From Aquimonas sp044377145 (GTDB lineage: Bacteria; Pseudomonadota; Gammaproteobacteria; Xanthomonadales; Xanthomonadaceae), in contig NZ_JBILJQ010000001.1 of the NCBI RefSeq assembly GCF_044377145.1, forward strand, positions 186,001-250,000: a DNA stretch of 64,000 nucleotides. The letters are read 5' to 3'. The number at the start of each line of letters is the position of its first letter. The first letter of the stretch is position 1. The notes beneath the pieces are model-generated. The model saw nothing but the letters and a program-made list of their open reading frames with translations. It made no database searches and was not told the DNA's origin. This document shows positions 17,734 through 26,542 of the stretch, in pieces. The position numbers and the translations under genes were made by a program.

Positions 17734-18129
17734 TCAGGCCACCAGACCCAGGACTTCGCCACCCAAACCCTCAGACCGGGCTTGGGAGTCGGTCATGACG
17801 CCCTTGGAAGTTGAAATGATGGCCACGCCGAGACCGCCAAGAACGCGGGGCAGTGCAGCCTTGCCGCGATACTGACGCAGGCCGGAGCGGGAAAAACGCT
17901 CGAGCTTCTCGATGACCGGCTTGCCCAGGTAATACTTCAGGGCGATTTCGAGGACAGGTTTGCTGGCATGCGGGATCACCTGCACATCGGCAAGATACCC
18001 CTCGCTCTTCAAAAGATTGGCGATGGCGACCTTGAGATTCGAGGACGGCATCTGGACGGTCTTCTTGCCAACAGCCGCCGCATTTCGAATGCGGACGAAC
18101 ATGTCGGCGATGGGATCAGTCATGCTCAT
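17734..18129 (-). CDS. rpsH: 30S ribosomal protein S8
   Basis: The 131-aa product starts MSMTDPIADMFVRIRNAAAV and ends with VATIIST-type sequence (VAIISTSKGVMTDSQARSEG) and GGEVLGLVA. S8 binds 16S rRNA helix 21 and in E. coli represses the spc operon. An ATG two codons further in is possible. The gap to rpsN is about 106 bp, longer than its neighbours, and holds a hairpin. Confidence 0.98.
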   Translation of the reverse strand: MSMTDPIADMFVRIRNAAAVGKKTVQMPSSNLKVAIANLLKSEGYLADVQVIPHASKPVLEIALKYYLGKPVIEKLERFSRSGLRQYRGKAALPRVLGGLGVAIISTSKGVMTDSQARSEGLGGEVLGLVA

Positions 18130-18189
18130 TGATGGACACCTTTGAGTAGCACCGATATCCGCTTTCGCGAACGGCATTTTTTAGTTGGA

Positions 18190-18214
18190 CGCCCGGCCTT
18201 CGGGGGCTCGGGCG
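18190..18214 (-). promoter_or_regulatory. Hairpin in the rpsN-rpsH gap
   Basis: Stems CGCCCG/CGGGCG and GCC/GGC with a single bulged base and a six-base loop form a stable hairpin about 60 nt before the rpsH start. No U-run directly follows on the minus strand, so a terminator is unlikely. A processing or protein-binding site is possible; E. coli S8 targets a different position, near rplE. Confidence 0.45.
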
Positions 18215-18235
18215 GTATAGCGGAAGCCGCTTAGT

Positions 18236-18541
18236 CTACCAGCTTGCCTTGCGAAGGCCAGGCACATCGCCACGCATCGTCGCTTCACGCAGCTTGTTGC
18301 GGCCCAAGCCGAACTTGCTGTAGACGCCACGAGGGCGACCAGTGAGCGCGCAGCGATTGCGCTGGCGGCAGGGCGACGCATCGCGCGGCAGTTTCTGCAG
18401 CTTCACCTGCGCAGCAGCCTTGTCCTCGTAGGAAGACTTTGGGCTGGCGATGATCGCCTTGTACTCGGCGCGGCGCGCAGCGTACTTATCAGCAATCTTG
18501 GCCCGCTTGATCTCGCGGTTGACCATGGAGGTCTTGGCCAT
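18236..18541 (-). CDS. rpsN: 30S ribosomal protein S14 (long, zinc-free type)
   Basis: The 101-aa product begins MAKTSMVNREIKRAKIADKY and ends MRGDVPGLRKASW. The length and SPCRQRNRCALTGRPRG, without a CxxC pair cluster, mark the long zinc-independent form. It assembles into the 30S head. It lies between rplE (20 bp upstream) and rpsH. Confidence 0.98.
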   Translation of the reverse strand: MAKTSMVNREIKRAKIADKYAARRAEYKAIIASPKSSYEDKAAAQVKLQKLPRDASPCRQRNRCALTGRPRGVYSKFGLGRNKLREATMRGDVPGLRKASW

Positions 18542-18561
18542 TGGATAGATTCCTTCGAGAA

Positions 18562-19104
18562 TCAGTTGCGGAACGGGAAACGAAAGCACTCGAGCAACGC
18601 TTTGGCTTCGGCGTCGGTCTTGGCGGTGGTGGTGATGGCGATATCCATACCGCGGATCGCGTCGACCTGGTCGAAATCGATCTCGGGGAAGATGATCTGT
18701 TCCTTCACACCCATATTGTAGTTGCCGCGACCGTCAAACGAACGACCGGACACACCGCGGAAGTCACGAACGCGCGGGAGCGAGATGCTGATGAAACGGT
18801 CGAGAAACTCGAACATCTTGGCCCGGCGCAGGGTGACCTTGCAGCCGATCGGCCAACCATCGCGAATCTTGAAGCTGGCGACAGACACGCGAGCCTTCGT
18901 CGTCACTGGCCTCTGACCAGACACCTTTGCCATTTCAGCGACGGCATTTTCCAGAATCTTCTTGTTGCCTACGGCTTCGCCCACGCCCATGTTCAACGTG
19001 ATCTTGCTTAGACGCGGAACCTGCATCACGTTCTGGTAACCAAAACGCTCCATCAGCTTAGGGACGACTTCGTCCTTGTAAAACTTTTCGAGACGGGTAC
19101 TCAT
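18562..19104 (-). CDS. rplE: 50S ribosomal protein L5
   Basis: The 180-aa product contains MERFGYQNVMQVPRLSKITL, NMGVGEA, KVTLRRAKMFEFLDRFI and IIFPEIDFDQVDAIRGMDIA, diagnostic of L5. It binds 5S rRNA and contacts S13 across the subunit bridge. It is in the spc operon after rplX (11 bp). Confidence 0.99.
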   Translation of the reverse strand: MSTRLEKFYKDEVVPKLMERFGYQNVMQVPRLSKITLNMGVGEAVGNKKILENAVAEMAKVSGQRPVTTKARVSVASFKIRDGWPIGCKVTLRRAKMFEFLDRFISISLPRVRDFRGVSGRSFDGRGNYNMGVKEQIIFPEIDFDQVDAIRGMDIAITTTAKTDAEAKALLECFRFPFRN

Positions 19105-19115
19105 CGTTACATTCC

Positions 19116-19430
19116 TCAGGCGTCAATCGCCTCACCGCTCGAGCGGAACACACGCAGTTTGCGTCCATCCTCGAGCACCTTGAAGCCAACGCGGTCGCCC
19201 TTACCCGTTGCCGGGTTGAAAAGCATGACGTTGGAGATATGGATCGGCGCTTCACGCTCAACGATGCCGCCCGGCTGGTTGGCCTGGGGGTTCGGTTTGG
19301 TGTGGCGCTTGATCAGATTGATGTTCGAGACGAGCAGACGGTCACCGACCACTCGCACAACCTCGCCCTTCTGACCCTTGTTCTTACCGGTGATCACCAG
19401 AACCTGGTCACCTTTGCGAATACGGTTCAT
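19116..19430 (-). CDS. rplX: 50S ribosomal protein L24
   Basis: The 104-aa product begins MNRIRKGDQVLVITGKNKGQ, a KOW motif, and continues INLIKRHTKPNPQANQPGGI with the late VGFKVLEDGRKLRVFRSSGE. It is an assembly-initiator protein of the large subunit. It lies 9 bp after rplN. Confidence 0.98.
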   Translation of the reverse strand: MNRIRKGDQVLVITGKNKGQKGEVVRVVGDRLLVSNINLIKRHTKPNPQANQPGGIVEREAPIHISNVMLFNPATGKGDRVGFKVLEDGRKLRVFRSSGEAIDA

Positions 19431-19439
19431 GGCTTCTCC

Positions 19440-19808
19440 TTACAGCACTTCAGGAGCCAGCGACACGATCTTCATGAACTTCTCACCGCGCAGCTCGCGC
19501 GTGACCGGCCCGAAGATGCGCGTGCCGATCGGCTCGTGCTTGTTGTTCAGCAGGACAGCTGCGTTGCCGTCGAAACGGATCAGCGAGCCGTCGCCGCGGC
19601 GAACACCCTTGCGGGTGCGGACAACAACGGCATCGTACACTTCGCCCTTCTTGACCTTGCCGCGGGGAATGGCGTCCTTGACAGACACCTTGATGATGTC
19701 ACCAATATGGGCGTATCGGCGCTTTGAGCCGCCGAGCACCTTGATGCACATCAGCTCCTTAGCTCCGGAGTTGTCTGCCGCATCAAGGTAAGACTGCATC
19801 TGAATCAT
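19440..19808 (-). CDS. rplN: 50S ribosomal protein L14
   Basis: The 122-aa product starts MIQMQSYLDAADNSGAKELM and contains DIIKVSVKDAIPRGKVKKGE and IFGPVTRELRGEKFMKIVSL. It is a highly conserved 23S rRNA binder at the subunit interface and opens the spc operon. Only about 21 bp separate it from rpsQ, so no separate promoter is obvious. Confidence 0.99.
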   Translation of the reverse strand: MIQMQSYLDAADNSGAKELMCIKVLGGSKRRYAHIGDIIKVSVKDAIPRGKVKKGEVYDAVVVRTRKGVRRGDGSLIRFDGNAAVLLNNKHEPIGTRIFGPVTRELRGEKFMKIVSLAPEVL

Positions 19809-19829
19809 GACGTATCTCCTTGAGTGCGA

Positions 19830-20090
19830 TCAGGCGCCGCGACTGACGACTTCAACAACGCGCCAGGTCTTGGTCTTCGACAACGGGCGGCACTCCACCA
19901 CGCGGACGATGTCCCCTTCCTTGCAGCTGTTGTCTTCGTCGTGAGCGTGAAGCTTCGTCGAACGGCGCAGGTACTTTCCGTAGAGCTCGTGCTTGACACT
20001 ACGCTCGACCAGCACGGTAACGGTCTTATCCATCTTGTTGCTGACCACGCGACCTTCGACGGTGCGGGTTGTCTGGGTGTTGTCGCTCAT
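19830..20090 (-). CDS. rpsQ: 30S ribosomal protein S17
   Basis: The 86-aa product begins MSDNTQTTRTVEGRVVSNKM. It has the OB-fold core DKTVTVLVERSVKHELYGKY and ends PLSKTKTWRVVEVVSRGA. It binds 16S rRNA early in assembly. The start at 20090 drops an upstream extension that overlaps rpmC. It is the last gene of the S10 operon. Confidence 0.98.
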   Translation of the reverse strand: MSDNTQTTRTVEGRVVSNKMDKTVTVLVERSVKHELYGKYLRRSTKLHAHDEDNSCKEGDIVRVVECRPLSKTKTWRVVEVVSRGA

Positions 20091-20100
20091 GTCGGTCGCC

Positions 20101-20286
20101 TTACGAGTTCGGGCCCAACAGCATCTTGACCTGCGCGATTTCACGGCGCACGTTCTTCAGCTGGTGGCTCTGGGTCAACTGGCCGCTACCCTTCTGCATA
20201 CGCAGATTGAACTGCTCGCGGCGCAGGTCGAGGAGATGGGCCTTCAGGTCAGCGGCCGACTTCTGGCGGAGTTCTTTGATATCCAT
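20101..20286 (-). CDS. rpmC: 50S ribosomal protein L29
   Basis: The 61-aa product, MDIKELRQKSAADLKAHLLD then REQFNLRMQKGSGQL, is a typical two-helix L29 at the tunnel exit. Its start shares one base with the stop of rplP, so translation is probably coupled. Confidence 0.97.
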   Translation of the reverse strand: MDIKELRQKSAADLKAHLLDLRREQFNLRMQKGSGQLTQSHQLKNVRREIAQVKMLLGPNS

Positions 20287-20699
20287 CAGCGCACCGTCCG
20301 GGTCACGAAAGAGGTCTGGACCGAAAGCTTCGCGGCCGCCAGGCGAAACGCCTCGCGCGCGGATTCTTCCGGGATGCCCTCGATTTCATACAGAACGCGG
20401 CCGGGCTGGATCAACGCGACCCAGTACTCGACGTTGCCCTTGCCGCTACCCATTCGCACTTCGATCGGCTTCTGGGTGATCGGCTTATCAGGGAACACGC
20501 GGATCCACAGCTTGCCACCACGTTTGACGTAGCGACTGATGGTCCGGCGGGCGGCCTCGATCTGGCGGGAAGTCAGCTGTCCGTAGGTGGTGGCCTTGAG
20601 GCCGTACTCACCGAAGCTGACCGCTGCACCATTCCAGGAGAGACCGGTGTTCCGGCCCTTGTGTACCTTGCGGTACTTTGTTCTTTTGGGCTGCAACAT
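20286..20699 (-). CDS. rplP: 50S ribosomal protein L16
   Basis: The 137-aa product starts MLQPKRTKYRKVHKGRNTGL and contains RQIEAARRTISRYVKRGGKL, RVFPDKPIT and the RMGSGKGNVEYWVALIQPGR loop that reaches towards the peptidyl-transferase centre. It lies in the S10 operon 11 bp after rpsC. Confidence 0.99.
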   Translation of the reverse strand: MLQPKRTKYRKVHKGRNTGLSWNGAAVSFGEYGLKATTYGQLTSRQIEAARRTISRYVKRGGKLWIRVFPDKPITQKPIEVRMGSGKGNVEYWVALIQPGRVLYEIEGIPEESAREAFRLAAAKLSVQTSFVTRTVR

Positions 20700-20710
20700 G
20701 AGTGAATTCC

Positions 20711-21406
20711 TTACTTGGCGTTCTGGCGGGGAGCCCGCTCGGAACGCTCTTCAGTCTTTTCCTGGCCAACCTGCGAGTAATCGAAAATCTCGCCCTTGTA
20801 GATCCAGGTCTTGATGCCAATGACGCCGTAGGTGGTGTGCGCTTCGGCGAAGCCGTAGTCAACGTCAGCGCGAAGCGTATGCAAAGGCACGCGACCCTCG
20901 CGATACCACTCAGAGCGAGCGATCTCGGCGCCATTGAGTCGGCCCGCAACATTGACCTTGATGCCTAGAGCGCCAAGACGAATAGCGTTACCGACTGCGC
21001 GCTTCATGGCGCGACGGAACATTATGCGACGCTCCAGCTGTTGGGCGATCGACTCTGCAACAAGCTGAGCGTCGAGCTCCGGCTTGCGGACTTCAGCGAC
21101 ATTGATGTGCACGGGCACACCCATGATCGCGCTGACGTCCTTGCGAAGCTTCTCAATGTCTTCGCCCTTCTTGCCGATCACCACGCCTGGACGGGCGGTG
21201 TGGATCGTCACTCGAGCTGTCTTTGCCGGACGCTCGATCTGGATACGGGAGACGCCGGCAGCCGCCAGGCGCTTGCGAAGCATCTCGCGGACCTTAAGGT
21301 CCCCAGCGAGATAGCCGGCAAACTCGCGCTTGTTGGCATACCACTTGGAATTCCAATCCTTGGAGATACCAAGGCGAATTCCGATCGGATGAACTTTGTG
21401 ACCCAT
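20711..21406 (-). CDS. rpsC: 30S ribosomal protein S3
   Basis: The 231-aa product begins MGHKVHPIGIRLGISKDWNS. The KH domain motif RPGVVIGKKGEDIEKLRKDV, GALGIKVNVAGRLNGAEIAR and the C-terminal VIGIKTWIYKGEI are present. It lines the mRNA entry channel. The start at 21406 drops an 11-residue upstream extension that overlaps the intergenic region. Confidence 0.99.
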   Translation of the reverse strand: MGHKVHPIGIRLGISKDWNSKWYANKREFAGYLAGDLKVREMLRKRLAAAGVSRIQIERPAKTARVTIHTARPGVVIGKKGEDIEKLRKDVSAIMGVPVHINVAEVRKPELDAQLVAESIAQQLERRIMFRRAMKRAVGNAIRLGALGIKVNVAGRLNGAEIARSEWYREGRVPLHTLRADVDYGFAEAHTTYGVIGIKTWIYKGEIFDYSQVGQEKTEERSERAPRQNAK

Positions 21407-21419
21407 CGTGCGTCCCCGA

Positions 21420-21755
21420 TTACTGGCCGTTGCCCACAACCACAGTAATGTGGCTGGTGCGTTTCAGGATGCGAGCGCCACGACCTTTGGCGCGAGCGTG
21501 GAAGCGCTTCATGGTCGGACCCTCATCTACGAAGATGCGGGCGACCTTCAGATCGTCGACATCGGCTCCGTCATTGTTCTCGGCGTTGGCGATAGCCGAC
21601 AGCAGAACTTTGCGGACGATTTGCGCGGCCTTCTTCTCACTGAATTTCAGTAGATTCTGGGCACGGTCGACGGGTAGGCCGCGAACCTGGTCGGCGACCA
21701 GGCGGACCTTCTGGGCGGAAATACGGGCACCGCGGAGGATGGCTTGGGTTTCCAT
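21420..21755 (-). CDS. rplV: 50S ribosomal protein L22
   Basis: The 111-aa product contains ARISAQKVRLVADQVRGLPV, KKAAQIVRKVLLSAIANAEN, VDEGPTMKRFHARAKGRGAR and ends SHITVVVGNGQ. The extended loop forms part of the exit-tunnel constriction. It is in the S10 operon, 12 bp after rpsS. Confidence 0.99.
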   Translation of the reverse strand: METQAILRGARISAQKVRLVADQVRGLPVDRAQNLLKFSEKKAAQIVRKVLLSAIANAENNDGADVDDLKVARIFVDEGPTMKRFHARAKGRGARILKRTSHITVVVGNGQ

Positions 21756-21767
21756 TGCAATCGCTCC

Positions 21768-22043
21768 TTAGCGGCCGGACTTCTTGTCGCCACCATGACC
21801 CTTAAAGGTCCGGGTGACGGCGAACTCGCCGAGTTTATGACCGACCATGTTCTCGTTGATGAGCACGGGAACGTGCTGGCGGCCGTTGTGGATCGCGATG
21901 GTCAGACCGATCATGTCCGGCAAAACCATCGAGCGACGGGACCAGGTCTTGATCGGGCGCTTGTTATTCGTGGCCGCTGCGGTCTCCACCTTCTTGGCGA
22001 GGTGCAGATCGATGAACGGACCTTTCTTGAGTGAACGTGCCAT
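21768..22043 (-). CDS. rpsS: 30S ribosomal protein S19
   Basis: The 91-aa product is MARSLKKGPFIDLHLAKKVE followed by KTWSRRSMVLPDMIGLTIAI, HNGRQHVPVLINENMVGHKL and GEFAVTRTFKGHGGDKKSGR. These are textbook S19 motifs. It pairs with S13 in the head of the 30S subunit. It is in the S10 operon, 12 bp after rplB. Confidence 0.99.
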   Translation of the reverse strand: MARSLKKGPFIDLHLAKKVETAAATNNKRPIKTWSRRSMVLPDMIGLTIAIHNGRQHVPVLINENMVGHKLGEFAVTRTFKGHGGDKKSGR

Positions 22044-22055
22044 GACCTATTCCTA

Positions 22056-22877
22056 TTACTTCCGGCGCCGCACGATGAACTGCTCGGTGCGCTTGTTGTT
22101 GCGGGTCTTGTAGCCCTTGGTCGGCACACCCCAAGGGGTGACCGGGTGGCGACCACCCGAGGTGCGGCCTTCACCACCGCCATGCGGATGGTCGACCGGG
22201 TTCATGACCACACCGCGTACGGTCGGGCGGACGCCCAGCCAGCGCTTCGCGCCAGCCTTACCGATCTTCGTGAGGTTGTGCTCGCTGTTGCCAACTTCGC
22301 CGATGGTGGCCCGGCAGTCAGCCGGCACCTTGCGCATTTCACCGGAACGAAGACGCAGGGTGGCGTATCCCTGCTCACGCGCGATCAGCTGAGCCGAGGC
22401 GCCTGCGCTACGCGCGATCTGAGCCTTCTTGCCTGGCTTCATCTCGATGCAATGCACAGTGGTACCGATCGGGATGTTACGCAGCGGCAGGGTATTACCG
22501 ACCTTGATCGGGGCGTCGCGGCCAGCCATGAGCTGATCGCCTACCTGAACACCCTTCGGCGCGATGATGTAGCGACGCTCACCATCCGCGTAGCACAGCA
22601 ACGCGATGTGTGCGGTGCGGTTGGGATCGTACTCGATCCGCTCAACCTTGGAAGCGATACCTTCCTTGTCTCGCTTGAAATCGACAATGCGGTAGTGCTG
22701 TTTGTGGCCACCACCAATATGGCGCGTGGTGATTCGACCTGCATTGTTGCGACCACCAGTGCGAGACTGCGCCTCAACCAGCGGAGCATACGGATCACCC
22801 TTGTACAGGTGATCCCGACTGACGCTGACCTTGGAACGGCGACCGGGAGAAGTCGGCTTGTAAGTGATAACTGCCAT
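22056..22877 (-). CDS. rplB: 50S ribosomal protein L2
   Basis: The 273-aa product contains GGRNNAGRITTRHIGGGHKQ, YRIVDFKRDKEGI, and the C-terminal RGVVMNPVDHPHGGGEGRTS with GGRHPVTPWGVPTKGYKTR. The His in HPHGGGEG is the residue near the peptidyl-transferase centre. It follows rplW by 11 bp. Confidence 0.99.
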   Translation of the reverse strand: MAVITYKPTSPGRRSKVSVSRDHLYKGDPYAPLVEAQSRTGGRNNAGRITTRHIGGGHKQHYRIVDFKRDKEGIASKVERIEYDPNRTAHIALLCYADGERRYIIAPKGVQVGDQLMAGRDAPIKVGNTLPLRNIPIGTTVHCIEMKPGKKAQIARSAGASAQLIAREQGYATLRLRSGEMRKVPADCRATIGEVGNSEHNLTKIGKAGAKRWLGVRPTVRGVVMNPVDHPHGGGEGRTSGGRHPVTPWGVPTKGYKTRNNKRTEQFIVRRRK

Positions 22878-22888
22878 GACTGATTACC

Positions 22889-23185
22889 TCAGGCCCGAGC
22901 CATAACGTCGATCGACTGGCCTTCGGCCAAGCGGACGTAGGCTTTGCGCCAATCGCCGCGACGACCCGCGCGGGAACGGAAGGACTTGGTCTTGCCCTTG
23001 ACATTGACGACGTTCACCGCCTCAACCTTGACCGAAAAGAGTTGCTCGACGGCAGCCTTTACATCAGCCTTGGTCGCGGTAGAAGCGACTTCGAAGACGT
23101 ACTGGTTTGAGACTTCCTGCAGACGCGCGCCCTTTTCCGAAATAAGGGGCGAGCGCAGCACGTTTAGGATGTGCTCGGTGCTCAT
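22889..23185 (-). CDS. rplW: 50S ribosomal protein L23
   Basis: The 98-aa product starts MSTEHILNVLRSPLISEKGA and contains FEVASTATKADVKAAVEQLF and VNVKGKTKSFRSRAGRRGDW. It is the docking site for trigger factor and SRP at the tunnel exit. Its ATG overlaps the rplD stop (ATGA), so translation is coupled. Confidence 0.98.
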   Translation of the reverse strand: MSTEHILNVLRSPLISEKGARLQEVSNQYVFEVASTATKADVKAAVEQLFSVKVEAVNVVNVKGKTKSFRSRAGRRGDWRKAYVRLAEGQSIDVMARA

Positions 23186-23787
23186 GCCAGCCACTCCTCG
23201 ATCTTCTTGACCGCATCAACGGTCACCACGACATGATCCGCCGCCACCAACGAGACAGGATCCAGACCCTGCACGTCACGCACTTCCACATACGGAATGT
23301 TACGCGCCGACAGATACAGGCCTTCAGAACCGGACTCGGTGACAAGCAGCGGGCGCTTGCCCAATTTAAGCTCAGCCAGCTTCGCGACCAGCAGTTGCGT
23401 TTTCGGCTGCTCAAGCTCGATCGAGTTGACCACCAGCAGCCGGCCATGACGATTGAGCTCGGAGAGAATTGAACGAAGGGCCCCGCGATACATCTTGCGG
23501 TTGACCTTCTGCTCGAAACTGCGCGGCTTGGCAGCGAAGCTGACACCGCCACCGACAAAGATCGGGGCGCGGTAGTCGCCATGACGCGCACCACCGCCCT
23601 TCTGCTTTTTGAATTTCTTGGTTGTCCCGGTCACTTCTGAGCGGGTCTTTTGCGCCTTGGTGCCCGCTCGGCCAGCATTGCGATACGCGACCACCACCTG
23701 ATGCACGAGATCCTTACGGTACTCACGCCCGAAAACCTCATCGGAGACCGTCACTGTCTGGGCACTACCCACGACTGCAAGTTCCAT
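23182..23787 (-). CDS. rplD: 50S ribosomal protein L4
   Basis: The 201-aa product contains VHQVVVAYRNAGRAGTKAQK, then RSEVTGTTKKFKKQKGGGAR with HGDYRAPIFVGGG, the loop that enters the exit tunnel. L4 also represses the S10 operon in enterics by acting on the rpsJ leader. It is 11 bp after rplC. Confidence 0.99.
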   Translation of the reverse strand: MELAVVGSAQTVTVSDEVFGREYRKDLVHQVVVAYRNAGRAGTKAQKTRSEVTGTTKKFKKQKGGGARHGDYRAPIFVGGGVSFAAKPRSFEQKVNRKMYRGALRSILSELNRHGRLLVVNSIELEQPKTQLLVAKLAELKLGKRPLLVTESGSEGLYLSARNIPYVEVRDVQGLDPVSLVAADHVVVTVDAVKKIEEWLA

Positions 23788-23798
23788 GACTGCGCTCC

Positions 23799-24437
23799 TT
23801 AAGCTTTCGCGGCCGGACGGACGATCACATCGCCGCCAGGTGCACCGGGGATGGAGCCACGCACGGCGATCAAGCCGCGCTCGACGTCGACTTTCACCAC
23901 AATAACGTTCTGCGAGGTCTGGTTCACGGAGCCCATGTGGCCGGACATCTTCTTGCCCGGGAACACGCGACCCGGCGTCTGACGCTGACCAATAGAACCC
24001 GGCGAACGATGCGACAGGGAGTTGCCGTGGGTAGCGTCACCCATCGTAAAACCATGACGCTTGATGGTGCCCTGAAAGCCCTTGCCCTTAGTGACACCTG
24101 CGACGTCGACCTTCTGGCCCTCGGCGAAAATGTCGGCACGGATCTCAGCGCCGATCGCGTACTGGCCGACTTGCTCGGCAGCAACTCGAAACTCCCAAAG
24201 ACCGCGACCGGCTTCAACCTTTGCCTTCGCAAAGTGACCCGCCTCAGGCTTGTTCAGGAGCGCGGCGCGCTTGGCGCCAGCAGTGACTTGGATGGCGGCA
24301 TAGCCATCCGATTCAGGGGTCTTGACCTGAACGATGCGGTTAGGGGTCGCCTCGATCAGGGTGACCGGGATCGACTCACCCGCTTCGGTGAAAACCCGGC
24401 TCATGCCGCACTTGCGGCCTACGATTCCGATGCTCAT
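23799..24437 (-). CDS. rplC: 50S ribosomal protein L3
   Basis: The 212-aa product starts MSIGIVGRKCGMSRVFTEAG. Diagnostic segments are VAGVTKGKGFQGTIKRHGFT, GNSLSHRSPGSIGQRQTPGR with VFPGKKMSGHMG, containing the Gln that is methylated by PrmB in E. coli. It is an early assembly protein near the peptidyl-transferase centre. It lies 10 bp after rpsJ. Confidence 0.99.
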   Translation of the reverse strand: MSIGIVGRKCGMSRVFTEAGESIPVTLIEATPNRIVQVKTPESDGYAAIQVTAGAKRAALLNKPEAGHFAKAKVEAGRGLWEFRVAAEQVGQYAIGAEIRADIFAEGQKVDVAGVTKGKGFQGTIKRHGFTMGDATHGNSLSHRSPGSIGQRQTPGRVFPGKKMSGHMGSVNQTSQNVIVVKVDVERGLIAVRGSIPGAPGGDVIVRPAAKA

Positions 24438-24447
24438 GGGATTTGCC

Positions 24448-24759
24448 TCAGTACAGCTTGATCTGAACGTCGACACCGGCCGCGAGCTCGAGCTTCATCA
24501 GCGCGTCCACGGTCTTGTCGTTCGGATCCACGATATCGAGCACGCGCTTGTGCGTGCGGGTCTCGTACTGGTCGCGAGCGTCTTTGTCGACGTGCGGCGA
24601 CACGAGCACGGTGTAACGTTCGGTCTTCGTGGGCAGCGGGATCGGGCCGCGCACTTGCGCGCCGGTCCGCTTTGCGGTCTCCACGATTTCGCTCGCGGAA
24701 CGATCGATCAAACGATGATCAAACGCCTTGAGCCGAATCCGAATCTTCTGGTCCGCCAT
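24448..24759 (-). CDS. rpsJ: 30S ribosomal protein S10 (NusE)
   Basis: The 103-aa product begins MADQKIRIRLKAFDHRLIDR and contains GPIPLPTKTERYTVL and SPHVDKDARDQYETRTHKRV. S10 belongs to the 30S head and is also the NusE antitermination partner of NusB. It opens the S10 operon. Upstream lies an 83-bp gap with a GC-rich hairpin, and then tuf directly, instead of fusA-tufA belonging to a str operon. Confidence 0.99.
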   Translation of the reverse strand: MADQKIRIRLKAFDHRLIDRSASEIVETAKRTGAQVRGPIPLPTKTERYTVLVSPHVDKDARDQYETRTHKRVLDIVDPNDKTVDALMKLELAAGVDVQIKLY

Positions 24760-24793
24760 GGGCCTGGGTCCTTGGTTTTCGTTAAAGAGCGAC

Positions 24794-24820
24794 GGGGGTG
24801 GGAGCTTTTGTCCCACCCCC
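24794..24820 (-). promoter_or_regulatory. Strong hairpin in the tuf-rpsJ gap
   Basis: On the minus strand GGGGTGGGA, loop CAAAAGC, TCCCACCCC is a perfect 9-bp stem. It lies about 35 nt before rpsJ and about 23 nt after the tuf stop. No uninterrupted U-run follows, though TCTTTAA occurs nearby. It may partly terminate tuf transcripts or form an S10-leader element for L4 control; the sequence alone does not decide. Confidence 0.55.
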
Positions 24821-24842
24821 CGGGTGCAAGCCCGCTATCGTA

Positions 24843-26033
<1,191 letters not shown>

Positions 26034-26092
26034 GACTTTGCTATCCCGGTGAACTCAAGAAGACGGAGAGTGTGGATGGGTACTGCAGAGTG

Positions 26093-26168
<76 letters not shown>

Positions 26169-26274
26169 ACGCTTTGTTTGTCACAGGATCCCTCGGTAGG
26201 GTACCTGCCTAGCCCGGCAATCCCGGCCTTGAAGGGCCTAAGCGCCTGAACATTTTGCCCCAAACCAGCCTGGA

Positions 26275-26348
26275 TGGAGCGGGAGACGGGAATCGAACCC
26301 GCACCATCAGCTTGGAAGGCTGAGGTTCTACCGTTGAACTACTCCCGC
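26275..26348 (-). tRNA. tRNA-Gly (TCC)
   Basis: The 74-nt minus-strand cloverleaf has acceptor GCGGGAG/CTCCCGC, anticodon stem TCAGC/GCTGA with loop CTTCCAA (anticodon TCC), T-loop TTCGATT and an encoded CCA. It is the middle tRNA of a Tyr-Gly-Thr cluster. Confidence 0.98.
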
Positions 26349-26377
26349 CCGCCGGTGCCAGCTGAAGCATCAAACGG

Positions 26378-26463
26378 TGGTGGAGGGAGGTGGATTCGAA
26401 CCACCGAAGGCGTAAGCCAGCAGATTTACAGTCTGCCCCCGTTGGCCGCTTGGGTATCCCTCC
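26378..26463 (-). tRNA. tRNA-Tyr (GTA)
   Basis: The 86-nt class II tRNA has acceptor GGAGGGA/TCCCTCC, anticodon stem GCAGA/TCTGC with loop CTGTAAA (anticodon GTA), a 14-nt variable arm, T-loop TTCGAAT and an encoded CCA. It is the first tRNA of the cluster leading into tuf. Confidence 0.98.
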
Positions 26464-26478
26464 AACAGAGAGCCCCGC

Positions 26479-26507
26479 ATTTTCAACGTGTCGAAGCGAT
26501 CTGTCAA
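26479..26507 (-). promoter_or_regulatory. Promoter of the tRNA-Tyr-Gly-Thr-tuf operon
   Basis: On the minus strand a perfect -35 TTGACA (26507-26502) is followed after exactly 17 bp by GAAAAT (26484-26479), four of six matches to TATAAT. A GC-rich GCGGGGC discriminator follows, as in stringently controlled stable-RNA promoters. The start would fall about 10 nt before tRNA-Tyr. Confidence 0.75.
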
Positions 26508-26542
26508 CGGTTGATCGAAAGAAGTTTTGGCCGGCTGCCGCT

